Below, piece by piece: positions 18,793-27,057 of a DNA stretch of 64,000 nucleotides (its first letter is position 1; the number at the start of each line of letters is the position of its first letter). Under the pieces are notes generated by a model, which worked only from the letters and a program-made list of their open reading frames with translations, was not told the DNA's origin and searched no databases. The DNA comes from Candidatus Kapaibacterium sp. Its GTDB lineage: Bacteria > Bacteroidota > Ignavibacteria > Kapaibacteriales > UBA2268. Both the position numbers and the translations under genes were made by a program. The stretch spans positions 1 through 64,000 of the forward strand of contig CALHGZ010000001.1 in assembly GCA_938031175.1 (NCBI GenBank). The letters run 5' to 3'.

Positions 18793-19669
18793 ATTTTATA
18801 TATTTTAAACATACATTGATTTCTGAAGTTTTAACAACAATAAAATAAATACCACGAGGATAATGATAAAAATTTAACACAGTTGGATATTGTCCGCTGT
18901 AGTGAAATAAATTTTTACCCTCGATACTGATAATATCTAAATGAAATTGTCTTTGCAAATTGATAATGAGCTTATTGTTAGTCAGAGTCAGAAGTTTGTT
19001 TGTATTATTTTGATCTACAGATATTTCTTTTGTTAATGCTAATCCAACAATAGCGTCTAAGTCAAAACCGCTTACAGTTGGATCATAGTAAGGATGATTT
19101 TTGTTGTTTTTTATAACTTTGGTAATATCTTTAATTTTAATGTATTTGATATATTCAAGTCCGAGCACGTCTAAATCGAAACTATCTCCTCCACTAATAA
19201 GTGGATCAAAAGGATTATTTTTCCCATTTGTTGGGGTTTTGCCAGCACATCCTTCCAAAGTAAAAGTATCGCAAGGGAAGTCAATGAAATTAATCCCATC
19301 AATGCTGACAGAAACTATTGCTGGTTCGGCAAATACTTTCCCATTTGCTGGATTTATAAAAGCATTTTCGAAAACAGTGAAATCCGGTCCAGGGATATTG
19401 TAAAGCCAATAACCGCTAAATCCTACAGCAATTTCACCATCCAATCCAAGCGAACATATTTGCCATGGACTAGCGGATGGGGCATTCTTAGATGCATTTG
19501 TATCGGGTAATCCAAATATATTATTCGGGAAATATGGCTCGTTTTGCCCAAATGATTGACCTTTACCCGGGTTAAAATATAACAATTCGTCGCAACCTTT
19601 CATTGTCCATTGCGGAAATGCCGGGGTAATTATTAGAAGTAAGTTCAATATTAGAATTTTTATTCTCAT
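18785..19669 (-). CDS. Secreted surface protein with T9SS sorting domain, B12-operon member
   Basis: A 294-residue exported protein with signal peptide M-R-I-K-I-L-I-L-N-L-L-L-I-I-T-P-A-F-P. The middle matches the cell-surface family often found beside cobalamin TonB receptors: F-N-P-G-K-G-Q-S-F-G near the start, S-L-G-L-D-G-E-I-A-V-G-F, P-G-P-D-F-T-V-F-E-N-A-F, and A-E-P-A-I-V-S-V-S-I-D-G followed by F-P-C-D-T and G-C-A-G. The last 65 residues are a T9SS type A sorting domain ending Y-P-R-G-I-Y-F-I-V-V-K. Function is not established; position suggests help in surface capture of cobalamin. Its start overlaps the TonB receptor stop by 4 bases, so translation is probably coupled. Confidence 0.75.
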   Translation of the reverse strand: MRIKILILNLLLIITPAFPQWTMKGCDELLYFNPGKGQSFGQNEPYFPNNIFGLPDTNASKNAPSASPWQICSLGLDGEIAVGFSGYWLYNIPGPDFTVFENAFINPANGKVFAEPAIVSVSIDGINFIDFPCDTFTLEGCAGKTPTNGKNNPFDPLISGGDSFDLDVLGLEYIKYIKIKDITKVIKNNKNHPYYDPTVSGFDLDAIVGLALTKEISVDQNNTNKLLTLTNNKLIINLQRQFHLDIISIEGKNLFHYSGQYPTVLNFYHYPRGIYFIVVKTSEINVCLKYIKYD

Positions 19670-21636
19670 AAAACTTCAGCATTGATAGTTAAATTCCAGG
19701 TTCTTCCAGTCATTGGATAATTCTTAATAATTTCATATTGAGTATCGAATAAATTGCAGATTTCGAAACGTGTTTTGAGAATAATCGAATTAAATTTGAA
19801 CTCTTTGAATAAGAATATGTTGCTAATCATATATGATTTTAGCATTGATTCATAGTGATTGTCTGGTAAAGAGAAACGATGACTAACATAAATAGCCCTA
19901 AATCCTGGATTTAAGATGCTATTTCTAAAATAAATATAACCTGATAACAATTCTTTTGGCATATAGCTAATCAATTTACCTTTTGTAGGCGAGTTTGGAG
20001 TTTGGTCTGTAGGATTTTGTAATGTATATGATAAACTGAGGTTAATATATTGAAATAATTGTATTTCATTATTGAATTCGATTCCATAATTTTCAGTATG
20101 TGACAGATTCTTTACCGTCCAACTAATAGGATTTTTGGGAATCGAGACAATCTGATCTTGTAAAGAACTGTAGAAAAATGTGATGTTTGAATTTATTTGT
20201 CTAGTAAATGCATAGTCGAAACTCAAACTGATTGTAGAGGATTTTTCTGATTTTAAATTTTGATTTCCATAATTTAGGTAGTACATTTCATTGAATGAGG
20301 GAATGCGATAATTGACTGAAGTAGCTGTTTTTATTATCAAAGGTAAGTCTGAAAAAATGAATTTTGTACCTATTGATGCAGAATAATGAGGCTTAAATTT
20401 CTTTATGTATTCATTACGAAACGATAAAAAAGTTGAGAATTTACCATTGATTAAATTTAAAAAATCGTAACTTAAATTTACTGCAAATGCTGAGGAATAC
20501 CGGTCAACGAAAGATTCAGCATCTGGTTCAAGCATATCTCCGTTTAGTGTAGCATAGTTAGATTCTAACTGGAAAGATGATTTAAATTGGTGTATGTATG
20601 TTGAATATCTGAGATTGAAATTTAATTCTTTGTTATAATATTTGTTATCTAATCCCAAGGGAGAAATATTAAGTTCCTCAGGATCTGAAAAATGTATATA
20701 ATTGTAATTGGCGTTCATTGCTATAGATATACTTTTAGTGGAGTCAAATTTGTTTTCAGTATTGACAAGTGCCAATATATCAAATTCATCCATTTTTGCA
20801 GTAGTTGATTCAATTTTTCCCTGAACAACAGCGCCTGGTATTCCTTGTTTACTTTTGGACACAAATGTACTAGCATTCATGTACCAATTGCCGATTTTTT
20901 TATTTACTTTTAATGTGCTATAATACTGTTGATAATATCCATTAGTGCGACTTGCATGTAAATTATTTCCGAACTGATTTGTCAGGAATTTATAATTACC
21001 TTTAGAACTGTTCATACCTATTGAAAATGATGTTGGCATTCCAGGCAATTCAGTATTTACTTTAATATGAAATTTATAGTCATCGTAAGAAGCCATAGAT
21101 GAATTTAATATCAATTTGTTTGAAGTCTCAAAAGCTGTATTCAATTGTACAATTCCAGCAGAAGCATTGTTGCCAAAAAAAGCTGAATTACCGCCACGAT
21201 AAACAATTACATTTTCAATCAAAAATTCGGGAATTTTATTCAAATTAAATGTACCACTTTGTGTGTGATTAAGTCTTACTCCATCAAATAGAATGAGTGT
21301 ATTTTGAGAAGTAAAACCACGCAAAGATACAGTTTTAAGTCCACCCATTCCGCCATAGTTCTGTAAATATAGACCCGGTACAAATTGTATTGCTTCGGTT
21401 ACAGTATTAGCAATTTCATTAATTATGCTATTTTTCAAATGAAATTTTGGGAAATAATCTAATTCGGTGTAGAATAATCTCTCAGATTCAATAGTTACTG
21501 GTTGTAATTGATAAATGCTGTCTTGGTTTGAAGCTAAAATATTAAGATTATTTAGCAGGAAAAAGCAGAGAAAGCAGAATATAGACGCATTTAGTGTTTT
21601 ATGAGATTTGTGACTATTATATATTCCTTTTTGCAT
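19666..21636 (-). CDS. TonB-dependent outer-membrane receptor, probably for cobalamin (BtuB-like)
   Basis: A 656-residue outer-membrane receptor. After an unusually long N-terminal signal region (hydrophobic core at about residues 18-33) comes a plug domain: Q-L-Q-P-V-T-I-E-S near 45, V-P-G-L-Y-L-Q-N-Y-G near 85, V-S-L-R-G-F-T-S-Q-N-T-L-I-L-F-D-G-V-R near 103, and G-N-N-A-S-A-G-I-V-Q-L. The rest is a 22-stranded barrel ending in an aromatic-rich strand. This size and plug are those of BtuB-type receptors. The upstream cobalamin riboswitch in the same transcription unit makes B12 or cobinamide the likely ligand. It lies downstream of the T9SS propeller gene, separated by a strong hairpin. Confidence 0.85.
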   Translation of the reverse strand: MQKGIYNSHKSHKTLNASIFCFLCFFLLNNLNILASNQDSIYQLQPVTIESERLFYTELDYFPKFHLKNSIINEIANTVTEAIQFVPGLYLQNYGGMGGLKTVSLRGFTSQNTLILFDGVRLNHTQSGTFNLNKIPEFLIENVIVYRGGNSAFFGNNASAGIVQLNTAFETSNKLILNSSMASYDDYKFHIKVNTELPGMPTSFSIGMNSSKGNYKFLTNQFGNNLHASRTNGYYQQYYSTLKVNKKIGNWYMNASTFVSKSKQGIPGAVVQGKIESTTAKMDEFDILALVNTENKFDSTKSISIAMNANYNYIHFSDPEELNISPLGLDNKYYNKELNFNLRYSTYIHQFKSSFQLESNYATLNGDMLEPDAESFVDRYSSAFAVNLSYDFLNLINGKFSTFLSFRNEYIKKFKPHYSASIGTKFIFSDLPLIIKTATSVNYRIPSFNEMYYLNYGNQNLKSEKSSTISLSFDYAFTRQINSNITFFYSSLQDQIVSIPKNPISWTVKNLSHTENYGIEFNNEIQLFQYINLSLSYTLQNPTDQTPNSPTKGKLISYMPKELLSGYIYFRNSILNPGFRAIYVSHRFSLPDNHYESMLKSYMISNIFLFKEFKFNSIILKTRFEICNLFDTQYEIIKNYPMTGRTWNLTINAEVL

Positions 21637-21668
21637 TATAAAAACAGTTTTACTTTATTAAGACATTA

Positions 21669-21697
21669 TTTGCCGGGACTTTATAAGTCCCGGCAAA
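21669..21697 (-). other. Perfect 13-bp hairpin inside the B12 operon
   Basis: TTTGCCGGGACTT and AAGTCCCGGCAAA pair perfectly around a 3-base loop, between the T9SS propeller gene and the TonB receptor gene. In the minus direction there is no T-run after the stem, so it is not a standard terminator. It is much richer in G+C than its surroundings. A role in mRNA stability or partial attenuation is possible. Confidence 0.7.
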
Positions 21698-21771
21698 AAT
21701 TAGTTTAGGTTATTATTTTTCGATAATTACAGACTATTTTTATTGACAACCAATCAATCTAATTTATAAGT

Positions 21772-23118
21772 TTATTTAATTAATATAAAGGGTTGATTGA
21801 CAATTTGGTTATCTGAGATAATTTTAAGAATATATAAGCCGTTAGAAAGTTGAAATTTATTTAAATTAATCAGAATGTTTTTTGCGTTAATATCGTTTTG
21901 AATTTTTTCGATAAATAGTCCCTTCGAATCGTAAAGTTCGATTACTTTAATTATATTGTTTTCATCATTTGATATTTGTAAAATTCCCGATGTAGGATTG
22001 GGATAAATTTTCAAATCAAAACTGCTATTTTTTTGGATTGAAGTAAATGGATTAAATAAAATGTATAAACTTTTAGCGGAATTATAATCAGCATCAAATG
22101 AGCTTAAAGCACAAAGATTCGGACCTAAGAAAGCTAAACTTTCAATTTTATAATCAAATTCATCTAATAATGTAATTTCCTGATTTTTATGAGAATAAAT
22201 TTTATTATCATATGTTGATACAATGAACTCTCCAAAAGCCTCTTTTCTGATATTGTCATTACCAGTGAATATGATTTCTCGAGGACCATTCCAGGGTTCA
22301 CCGGGAATGTCAAAAGATTTGTATATTCCAAATGTGTTCAAATCAAAGAAGTGAATTTTATTAGAACCGCTGGATACAATTGCAATAATGTTTTCATATT
22401 GAGCTAAGTAATTGCCACCAGAACCTATATCAATAACTTGAATTTCGTTTAAACGCATATTTTCATATTTAAAAATTTGGAGTTTGCTGTCATCACTACC
22501 GAAATTCCCTTCGTTTAGTACGAACAAGTAAAAATTATTACCCCACATTACGGGTAATGTTTGCTGAACGAAATCGTAAGCCTCTAAAGTATCTAAAAAT
22601 CTTTTTGTTTGTAATTCATAGACTATAACGAAATTATCATCAATCATATAATCATAATCGTAATCGTATCTTACGCTTATAAATAAAAAGTTATCAAAAA
22701 TAGATAATGCGCTGGCTGAAATTTCCAGAAAATTATTGTCAAGTATGGTTTTTGACTCTAAATCGCATATAATAATTTTATTTTCAAGTGGTACGTAAAG
22801 TAAATTACCTTTTCTTGCGGGCCTAAATGGAAATTGAATAAAACCATCGAAATCAAGAATGTGTTGAGTTTCAAAATTATTCGGAGGATTAAGTTTAAAA
22901 AAGTACCAAGATGCGGGTTCTTCTCCTAAATCAGTATTTAATTCACCGTCGAAATCAGAGTCGTATCCAGCAAAGAATATGTGCAGACTATTCTCATCTG
23001 TATTAATCAATCCTGCACCAGTGGCTCCTAATTGGAATTCTGCTTTGAAAAATTCGCTTTTAAGATTGAACGAAAAGCAAATTAGAAACAATCCGAAAAT
23101 TATAAATCTTCGAAACAT
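21772..23118 (-). CDS. T9SS-secreted beta-propeller protein, first gene of B12 operon
   Basis: A 448-residue exported protein starting at ATG 23118, which has a clear GGAGGT ribosome-binding site 5 bases upstream and opens with the signal peptide M-F-R-R-F-I-I-F-G-L-F-L-I-C-F-S-F. An in-frame ATG at 23202 would put 28 extra residues before the signal peptide and is rejected. The body is a run of short blades with I-I-C-D-L, V-I-V-Y-E-L and I-H-F-F-D-L repeats, compatible with a seven-bladed propeller. A D-S-D-F-D-G-E-L stretch near residue 40 could bind calcium. The last 80 residues are a T9SS sorting domain (Y-P-N-P-T-S-G-I ... G-L-Y-I-L-K). Following a cobalamin riboswitch, it is a candidate second surface B12-binding protein. 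Confidence 0.75.
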   Translation of the reverse strand: MFRRFIIFGLFLICFSFNLKSEFFKAEFQLGATGAGLINTDENSLHIFFAGYDSDFDGELNTDLGEEPASWYFFKLNPPNNFETQHILDFDGFIQFPFRPARKGNLLYVPLENKIIICDLESKTILDNNFLEISASALSIFDNFLFISVRYDYDYDYMIDDNFVIVYELQTKRFLDTLEAYDFVQQTLPVMWGNNFYLFVLNEGNFGSDDSKLQIFKYENMRLNEIQVIDIGSGGNYLAQYENIIAIVSSGSNKIHFFDLNTFGIYKSFDIPGEPWNGPREIIFTGNDNIRKEAFGEFIVSTYDNKIYSHKNQEITLLDEFDYKIESLAFLGPNLCALSSFDADYNSAKSLYILFNPFTSIQKNSSFDLKIYPNPTSGILQISNDENNIIKVIELYDSKGLFIEKIQNDINAKNILINLNKFQLSNGLYILKIISDNQIVNQPFILIK

Positions 23119-23197
23119 AAGACCTCCATGAAATGATTGATGGAATAAAATAAATATAGGAAATATAATATGGTACTTGATTTTAGTTTCATAATTT

Positions 23198-23234
23198 CTC
23201 ATTCATCTGTTGGCGCAGATGTTTTATTAATGAG
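23198..23234 (-). promoter_or_regulatory. Hairpin between cobalamin aptamer and first gene
   Basis: Directly after the aptamer the minus strand forms an inner stem CATCTG/CAGATG with an outer CTCATT/AATGAG pairing. There is no U-run, so it is unlikely to be a terminator. It may be part of the switching region, although the GGAGGT site lies about 70 bases further on. Confidence 0.5.
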
Positions 23235-23235
23235 C

Positions 23236-23404
23236 ATTACAGGCAGGTCTTCTGACTCCGGAGTCAACCTCCCTTGCATCCTTCCCATTTCTTACGAAAA
23301 AGTGGATACCTTTCGGTGTTGCAAGTTCGTCGTCCGTTACAGCGGCGCAACCGTTCCCGATTTTCACGGGATTCCCTATTAAATTGACAAGCAATACCTG
23401 TAAT
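23236..23404 (-). promoter_or_regulatory. Cobalamin (AdoCbl-class) riboswitch
   Basis: Read on the minus strand, the leader shows the conserved cobalamin aptamer elements in order: GGGAATCCCGTGAAAATCGG near the 5' end, then GCGCCGCTGTAACGGA, a central variable arm, GGGAAGG, and the B12 box GGAGTCAGAAGACCTGCC near the 3' end. Closing stem P1 pairs ATTACAGG (23404-23397) with CCTGTAAT (23243-23236). By family knowledge, adenosylcobalamin binding lowers expression of downstream uptake genes. It controls the T9SS propeller, TonB receptor, T9SS surface protein and YncE/BtuG-like lipoprotein. No terminator follows, so control is probably at the level of translation or RNA stability. Confidence 0.93.
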
Positions 23405-23697
23405 CTTTACAAATATAGTTAATTTTTCTAAAATTATATTTGTTTTCTTTAACTATAATTCCGAGTAAAAATCCGACGATAGTGAATTCAAATATGCTTG
23501 TTAAAAACCAGGCCAATGCAAGCATATATGTTATATGCAAATATGAGTATGTTCTAAAACCTGCAGGAAGTCCCCATTTTATGCACTAATTAATCCATAG
23601 TAAATACCATTTTGAATTGATTTTCCCTTTGCGTGCTAAAGAACAAGTAGTTAAAAAAGACGATGGAAAGAATTAATAAAGCTACTTCAGAATTGTA
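23379..23697 (-). pseudogene. Decayed membrane-protein gene (3' part)
   Basis: Minus-strand frames in this gap contain recognisable but broken membrane-protein sequence. One frame gives S-E-V-A-L-L-I-L-S-I-V-F-F-N-Y-L-F-F, the next gives Q-N-G-I-Y-Y-G-L-I-S-A, and after a one-base shift a third continues K-W-G-L-P-A-G-F-R-T-Y-S-Y, then L-A-L-A-W-F-L-T-S-I-F-E-F, then G-F-L-L-G-I-I-V-K-E. The order (Y-G-L, G-L-P-A-G, A-L-A-W-F-L, E-F, G-L-I-V-K-E) recalls a family of small four-helix membrane proteins I have seen in Bacteroidota. At least one frameshift plus in-frame stops indicate decay. The residual 3' end runs into the cobalamin riboswitch, overlapping its promoter and 5' edge. Confidence 0.55.
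23410..23417 (-). promoter_or_regulatory. TAnnTTTG -7 promoter box (TATATTTG) of the B12 operon
   Basis: TATATTTG on the minus strand ends 5 bases before the first paired base of the riboswitch P1 stem, so transcription would start at the aptamer's 5' edge. The exact match at the expected place gives good confidence. Confidence 0.7.
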
Positions 23698-23757
23698 AAC
23701 AATTGATTTATGATAACTTATGTAATAAATTTAAAATTTAAAAAAGGTCAGGATAAT

Positions 23758-24639
23758 TTATCTCATAAATAAAAGAGCAACGCCTGTAACAGCAATAATA
23801 GCACCGATAATAGCTTTAGAATTTAATTTTTCCTTGTAAACATAACGAGCAATAGGCAGCATAACTATTGGTGTTGTTGACATAAGAGTAGATGCAATAC
23901 CGACTTCTGCATTGGTTACAGCTATGAAACTGAGGGTTATTCCTAAATATGGTCCAATGAAGGAACCTAAAATTAATAATCTGAATGATTTTTTATTTTT
24001 TTTGAGAAGTTTTAGTGGATTTGAAATTTTTTTTATTATTATACTAAGCGGTATAAATAATATTATTGCAGAAGCAAGTCGTATGAAGGTGGCGATAAAC
24101 GGATCGATGTTGTTATTAATGAAGGCTTGCTTCGCAAAAATTAAGCCCACGGCCTGCCCGCTTGCAGCTAAAAGTGCATAAATAATACCCCAAATGGAGA
24201 TTTTATTAATTGAATTTTGATGTTCTTTTTGAAGTATGACAATTGCGATCCCGAGTAAAGTAATTATAATGCCCGTTATTTCGATAAGTGATAATTTTTC
24301 TGATAATACGAAATAAGCAATGACTGCAGCAATTCCGGGATTAAGTGACATAATAAGCATACCAATTCGGGCGCCGAGTAGGGAAAATGATTTAAACAGG
24401 AATGTATCACCTATTAACAAACCAATGATGCCACTCAAGCTCAGGAAAAATAACTGATAAAGTGAGATTTCAAATTTTATTCCGAAAATTAGTATTGTGA
24501 GATAAATTAATAGAGCGGCTAAAAGCATACGATATATATTAAGTTGGATAGACCCGATTTGCTTGGATAAATCTGTAAATATGAATGATGAAATTGACCA
24601 GAGTAAAGCAGTAACTAAAGCCGTGAGTTCACCGATCAA
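23758..24639 (-). CDS. EamA/DMT-family transporter
   Basis: A 293-residue inner-membrane protein with ten hydrophobic segments in two repeated halves, the EamA (drug/metabolite transporter) arrangement. Repeat landmarks are A-L-V-T-A-L-L-W-S-I-S-S-F-I-F at the N-terminus, L-N-P-G-I-A-A-V-I-A-Y-F-V-L-S-E near residue 100, G-I-I-Y-A-L-L-A-A-S-G-Q-A near 152, and T-P-I-V-M-L-P-I-A-R-Y-V-Y-K-E near 255. Family members export or import amino acids, nucleotides or other metabolites; the substrate is unknown. It stands alone, with the membrane pseudogene downstream on the same strand. Confidence 0.88.
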   Translation of the reverse strand: MIGELTALVTALLWSISSFIFTDLSKQIGSIQLNIYRMLLAALLIYLTILIFGIKFEISLYQLFFLSLSGIIGLLIGDTFLFKSFSLLGARIGMLIMSLNPGIAAVIAYFVLSEKLSLIEITGIIITLLGIAIVILQKEHQNSINKISIWGIIYALLAASGQAVGLIFAKQAFINNNIDPFIATFIRLASAIILFIPLSIIIKKISNPLKLLKKNKKSFRLLILGSFIGPYLGITLSFIAVTNAEVGIASTLMSTTPIVMLPIARYVYKEKLNSKAIIGAIIAVTGVALLFMR

Positions 24640-24805
24640 ATTTGTTCTTCTCTATAGAATATAACATTTGTTTATTGACTGCTCAAAACAAATATTAGTC
24701 TTTAGTAATCAATCTAATTGATAATTTAATATATCTTTACGATTAGCCGATAAATTTTAATAGATATAATAAATGAAAATTACTATTAATGATGATTAAA
24801 TAAAA

Positions 24806-26008
24806 ATGAATAAGTTAATGAAATTTTTTGTATTCGATTCAGATGAATCAGTGATACAGCAGTTAAGCTATTACATAAAAATTATATATCCGAATGCTGA
24901 AATCGTAAGTGCTATGGATGGTGAACAAGGATGGAATCTTTTATTAAGTCACAATTCTCAATCATTTATAATTTCTGAAGTTTATCTTAATAAATTGAAT
25001 GGATTGCAGTTACTACAAAATATAAAAGCGAAAGAAAATCTCAAAGATTCATTTGTTATAATGACATTTGATGGAATAAGTAAAGAAGAATCTCTCAAAG
25101 CATTAAAGTTGGGTGCCGATGCTCTTTTTCAAAAACCAGTAACAATTGATGGATTGATTTCAATTTTGAAAACTGCTTCAAAAATACTCAATCTTCAACA
25201 GCAATTGAAAACAGCAGAAGCGAAAATACAAGAATTTAATCAGATAATAAATGAAGACATCCTCAAAATGAGTGAAATCTTGTATAAATTTCAAGAGCTT
25301 AGAATTCCTAATATCGAGAAGAAATCGACTTTTATAGCAGAAGCTGTTTCCTGGATTGCACGTAAACTTGGTGATGTAAGTGATTTTGAAATTGAACAAT
25401 TCGTAAATGCAGCTAAATTGAGCTATCTCGGTAAGGTTGGCTTACCAGATAAAATTATTGATAAACCTGTCACTAAAAGTGGTTTGATTTATGGCGAAAA
25501 TATGTCAAATGTACCCATTTTAGCACGCGATATGGCAAATTTAGTCAGAAATTATGAAGAGGTGGCTAATATATTATATCATGTTTTTGAGAACTTCGAT
25601 GGTAGTGGCTATCCGAAAAAACTTAAAGGATGGCAAATACCATTAGGTTCGAGGTTAATAAGAGTTGCTTTTGATTATATTGAATATCTCGAAGAAACTA
25701 AAAATGATTATAGTAAATCAATACAAGCTCTTTACCACGAGAGTAAAAGGCTTTATGATTACAAAATTGTAGCTTTTTTCGATCAATTCTTAGGCTCAAA
25801 AAGTCTAAATAGTACAAAAATGCGTGAGAAGGCAATAAGTTTTAAAGAATTAACTGATGGATTAGTTTTATCACGTAACATAATTTTGGAATCTGGCATC
25901 GTTTTACTTGGAGAGGGGACTTATATTAAATCTGAACATGTTGATAAAATCCTACAAATTAAAAAGTCAGACCCTTATATCGGCGACATATATATTTATA
26001 TTCGGTAA
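24806..26008 (+). CDS. Response-regulator-like protein with degenerate receiver and pseudo-HD-GYP domain
   Basis: A 400-residue protein. Residues 6-125 are a receiver fold with the acidic pair (F-D-S-D-E) and the conserved Lys (F-Q-K-P-V), but the phospho-acceptor Asp is Glu (I-S-E-V-Y-L-N near residue 57). A coiled coil at about 130-165 leads to an HD-GYP-type domain at 170-300. There the metal-binding L-H-D-I-G-K is replaced by L-S-Y-L-G-K and H-H-x-E by H-V-F-E, while F-D-G-S-G-Y-P and L-K-G-W-Q-I-P-L-G-S-R remain. Active HD-GYP proteins hydrolyse cyclic-di-GMP; this one has lost most metal ligands and is probably a binding or scaffolding protein. The remaining 100 residues are unassigned. 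Monocistronic. Confidence 0.8.
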   Translation: MNKLMKFFVFDSDESVIQQLSYYIKIIYPNAEIVSAMDGEQGWNLLLSHNSQSFIISEVYLNKLNGLQLLQNIKAKENLKDSFVIMTFDGISKEESLKALKLGADALFQKPVTIDGLISILKTASKILNLQQQLKTAEAKIQEFNQIINEDILKMSEILYKFQELRIPNIEKKSTFIAEAVSWIARKLGDVSDFEIEQFVNAAKLSYLGKVGLPDKIIDKPVTKSGLIYGENMSNVPILARDMANLVRNYEEVANILYHVFENFDGSGYPKKLKGWQIPLGSRLIRVAFDYIEYLEETKNDYSKSIQALYHESKRLYDYKIVAFFDQFLGSKSLNSTKMREKAISFKELTDGLVLSRNIILESGIVLLGEGTYIKSEHVDKILQIKKSDPYIGDIYIYIR

Positions 26009-26215
26009 TCTTTTATCCTCATTATTTTCTATTTATAACTTTTAAAAGTGAAATAATTTCCTGCCTTAATCATCACTGATATGTTAAATTTGCAATATCA
26101 TTTCTAATCAATTTTATAAGTTGTATCTAATACAATTAATTTACAAGGGAAGATAGATAAATTTTCCATTGACATTAAAAAGATTTGAGAATTTTTGGAT
26201 TAATATTTTAAGTTT

Positions 26216-26980
26216 ATGGCATTATTCAAAAAGAAGAAGAAAACCGAAGAGGATAAATCCGATATGAGTTTTCTCGACCATTTGGGAGAACTCAGAAAAC
26301 GTATAATTTGGGCATTGATTTGGTTAATTATTGGTTCGATTATAGCAGGTGTATTGGTTTTTGAATATAAATTTATTGACAAAATTTTTTTACGTCAGGC
26401 TTTGGATGCTGGCTTAAATTTGCAAAACTTAAAACCTTTTGGTCAACCATTCTTATTTTTCAAGGTGACTGTTGTTATGGGAATAATAATTTCCTTTCCA
26501 ATGATGTTATTTCAATTATGGAAATTTGTGGCTCCGGGTTTATATGAAAATGAGAAAAGATGGGTAAGGGTCATAACATTTTTTACTTCTTTGTGTTTTT
26601 TAAGTGGTGTATTTTTTGCATATTTTGTATTGATTCCTTCGATGCTGGCATTTGCTGCTTCATTTGGTTCAGAACAAATCAAAAATATGATTGATATAAA
26701 TGAATATTTTGGATTTGTAACAATGATACTACTTGCTTCAGGCATATTATTTGAGATGCCTATGGTTAGTTTTGTATTATCAAGAGCAGGTATATTAACG
26801 CCCAAACTTATGCGAAAATACCGTCGTCATGCTATAGTTGGGATCTTGATTTTAGCAGCAATTTTAACACCAACTCCTGATCCGATAAGCCAATTAATTT
26901 TTGCCTCGCCACTTTTTATTCTATATGAATTGAGTATTTTAATTGCTGTTTTCGGTCAGAAAAAATATGAAAATACATAA
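26216..26980 (+). CDS. tatC: Sec-independent protein translocase TatC
   Basis: TatC is the polytopic receptor of the twin-arginine translocase, which exports folded cofactor-bearing proteins across the inner membrane. The 254 residues have six membrane segments. Family signatures are the N-terminal M-S-F-L-D-H-L-G-E-L-R-K-R-I, F-W-K-F-V-A-P-G-L-Y-E-N-E-K after helix 2, F-E-M-P-M-V near residue 183, and I-L-T-P-T-P-D-P-I-S-Q near 220. No tatA/tatB gene is adjacent. A likely client encoded in this window is the Tat-signal-bearing molybdoenzyme subunit at 41187-43373. Followed by a polyprenyl synthase 77 bases downstream. Confidence 0.95.
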   Translation: MALFKKKKKTEEDKSDMSFLDHLGELRKRIIWALIWLIIGSIIAGVLVFEYKFIDKIFLRQALDAGLNLQNLKPFGQPFLFFKVTVVMGIIISFPMMLFQLWKFVAPGLYENEKRWVRVITFFTSLCFLSGVFFAYFVLIPSMLAFAASFGSEQIKNMIDINEYFGFVTMILLASGILFEMPMVSFVLSRAGILTPKLMRKYRRHAIVGILILAAILTPTPDPISQLIFASPLFILYELSILIAVFGQKKYENT

Positions 26981-27057
26981 AGATATATTATTTATTTTTG
27001 TTATATTTTTTTTCAAAAATTTAATTTTTTTCTTGTTTATCTATTTTCTTTCATTGA

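Noticed and set aside
23119-23202. Upstream start of the T9SS propeller protein
   Set aside because: The ATG at 23118 has a GGAGGT site and starts a clean signal peptide. The longer form would bury the signal peptide.
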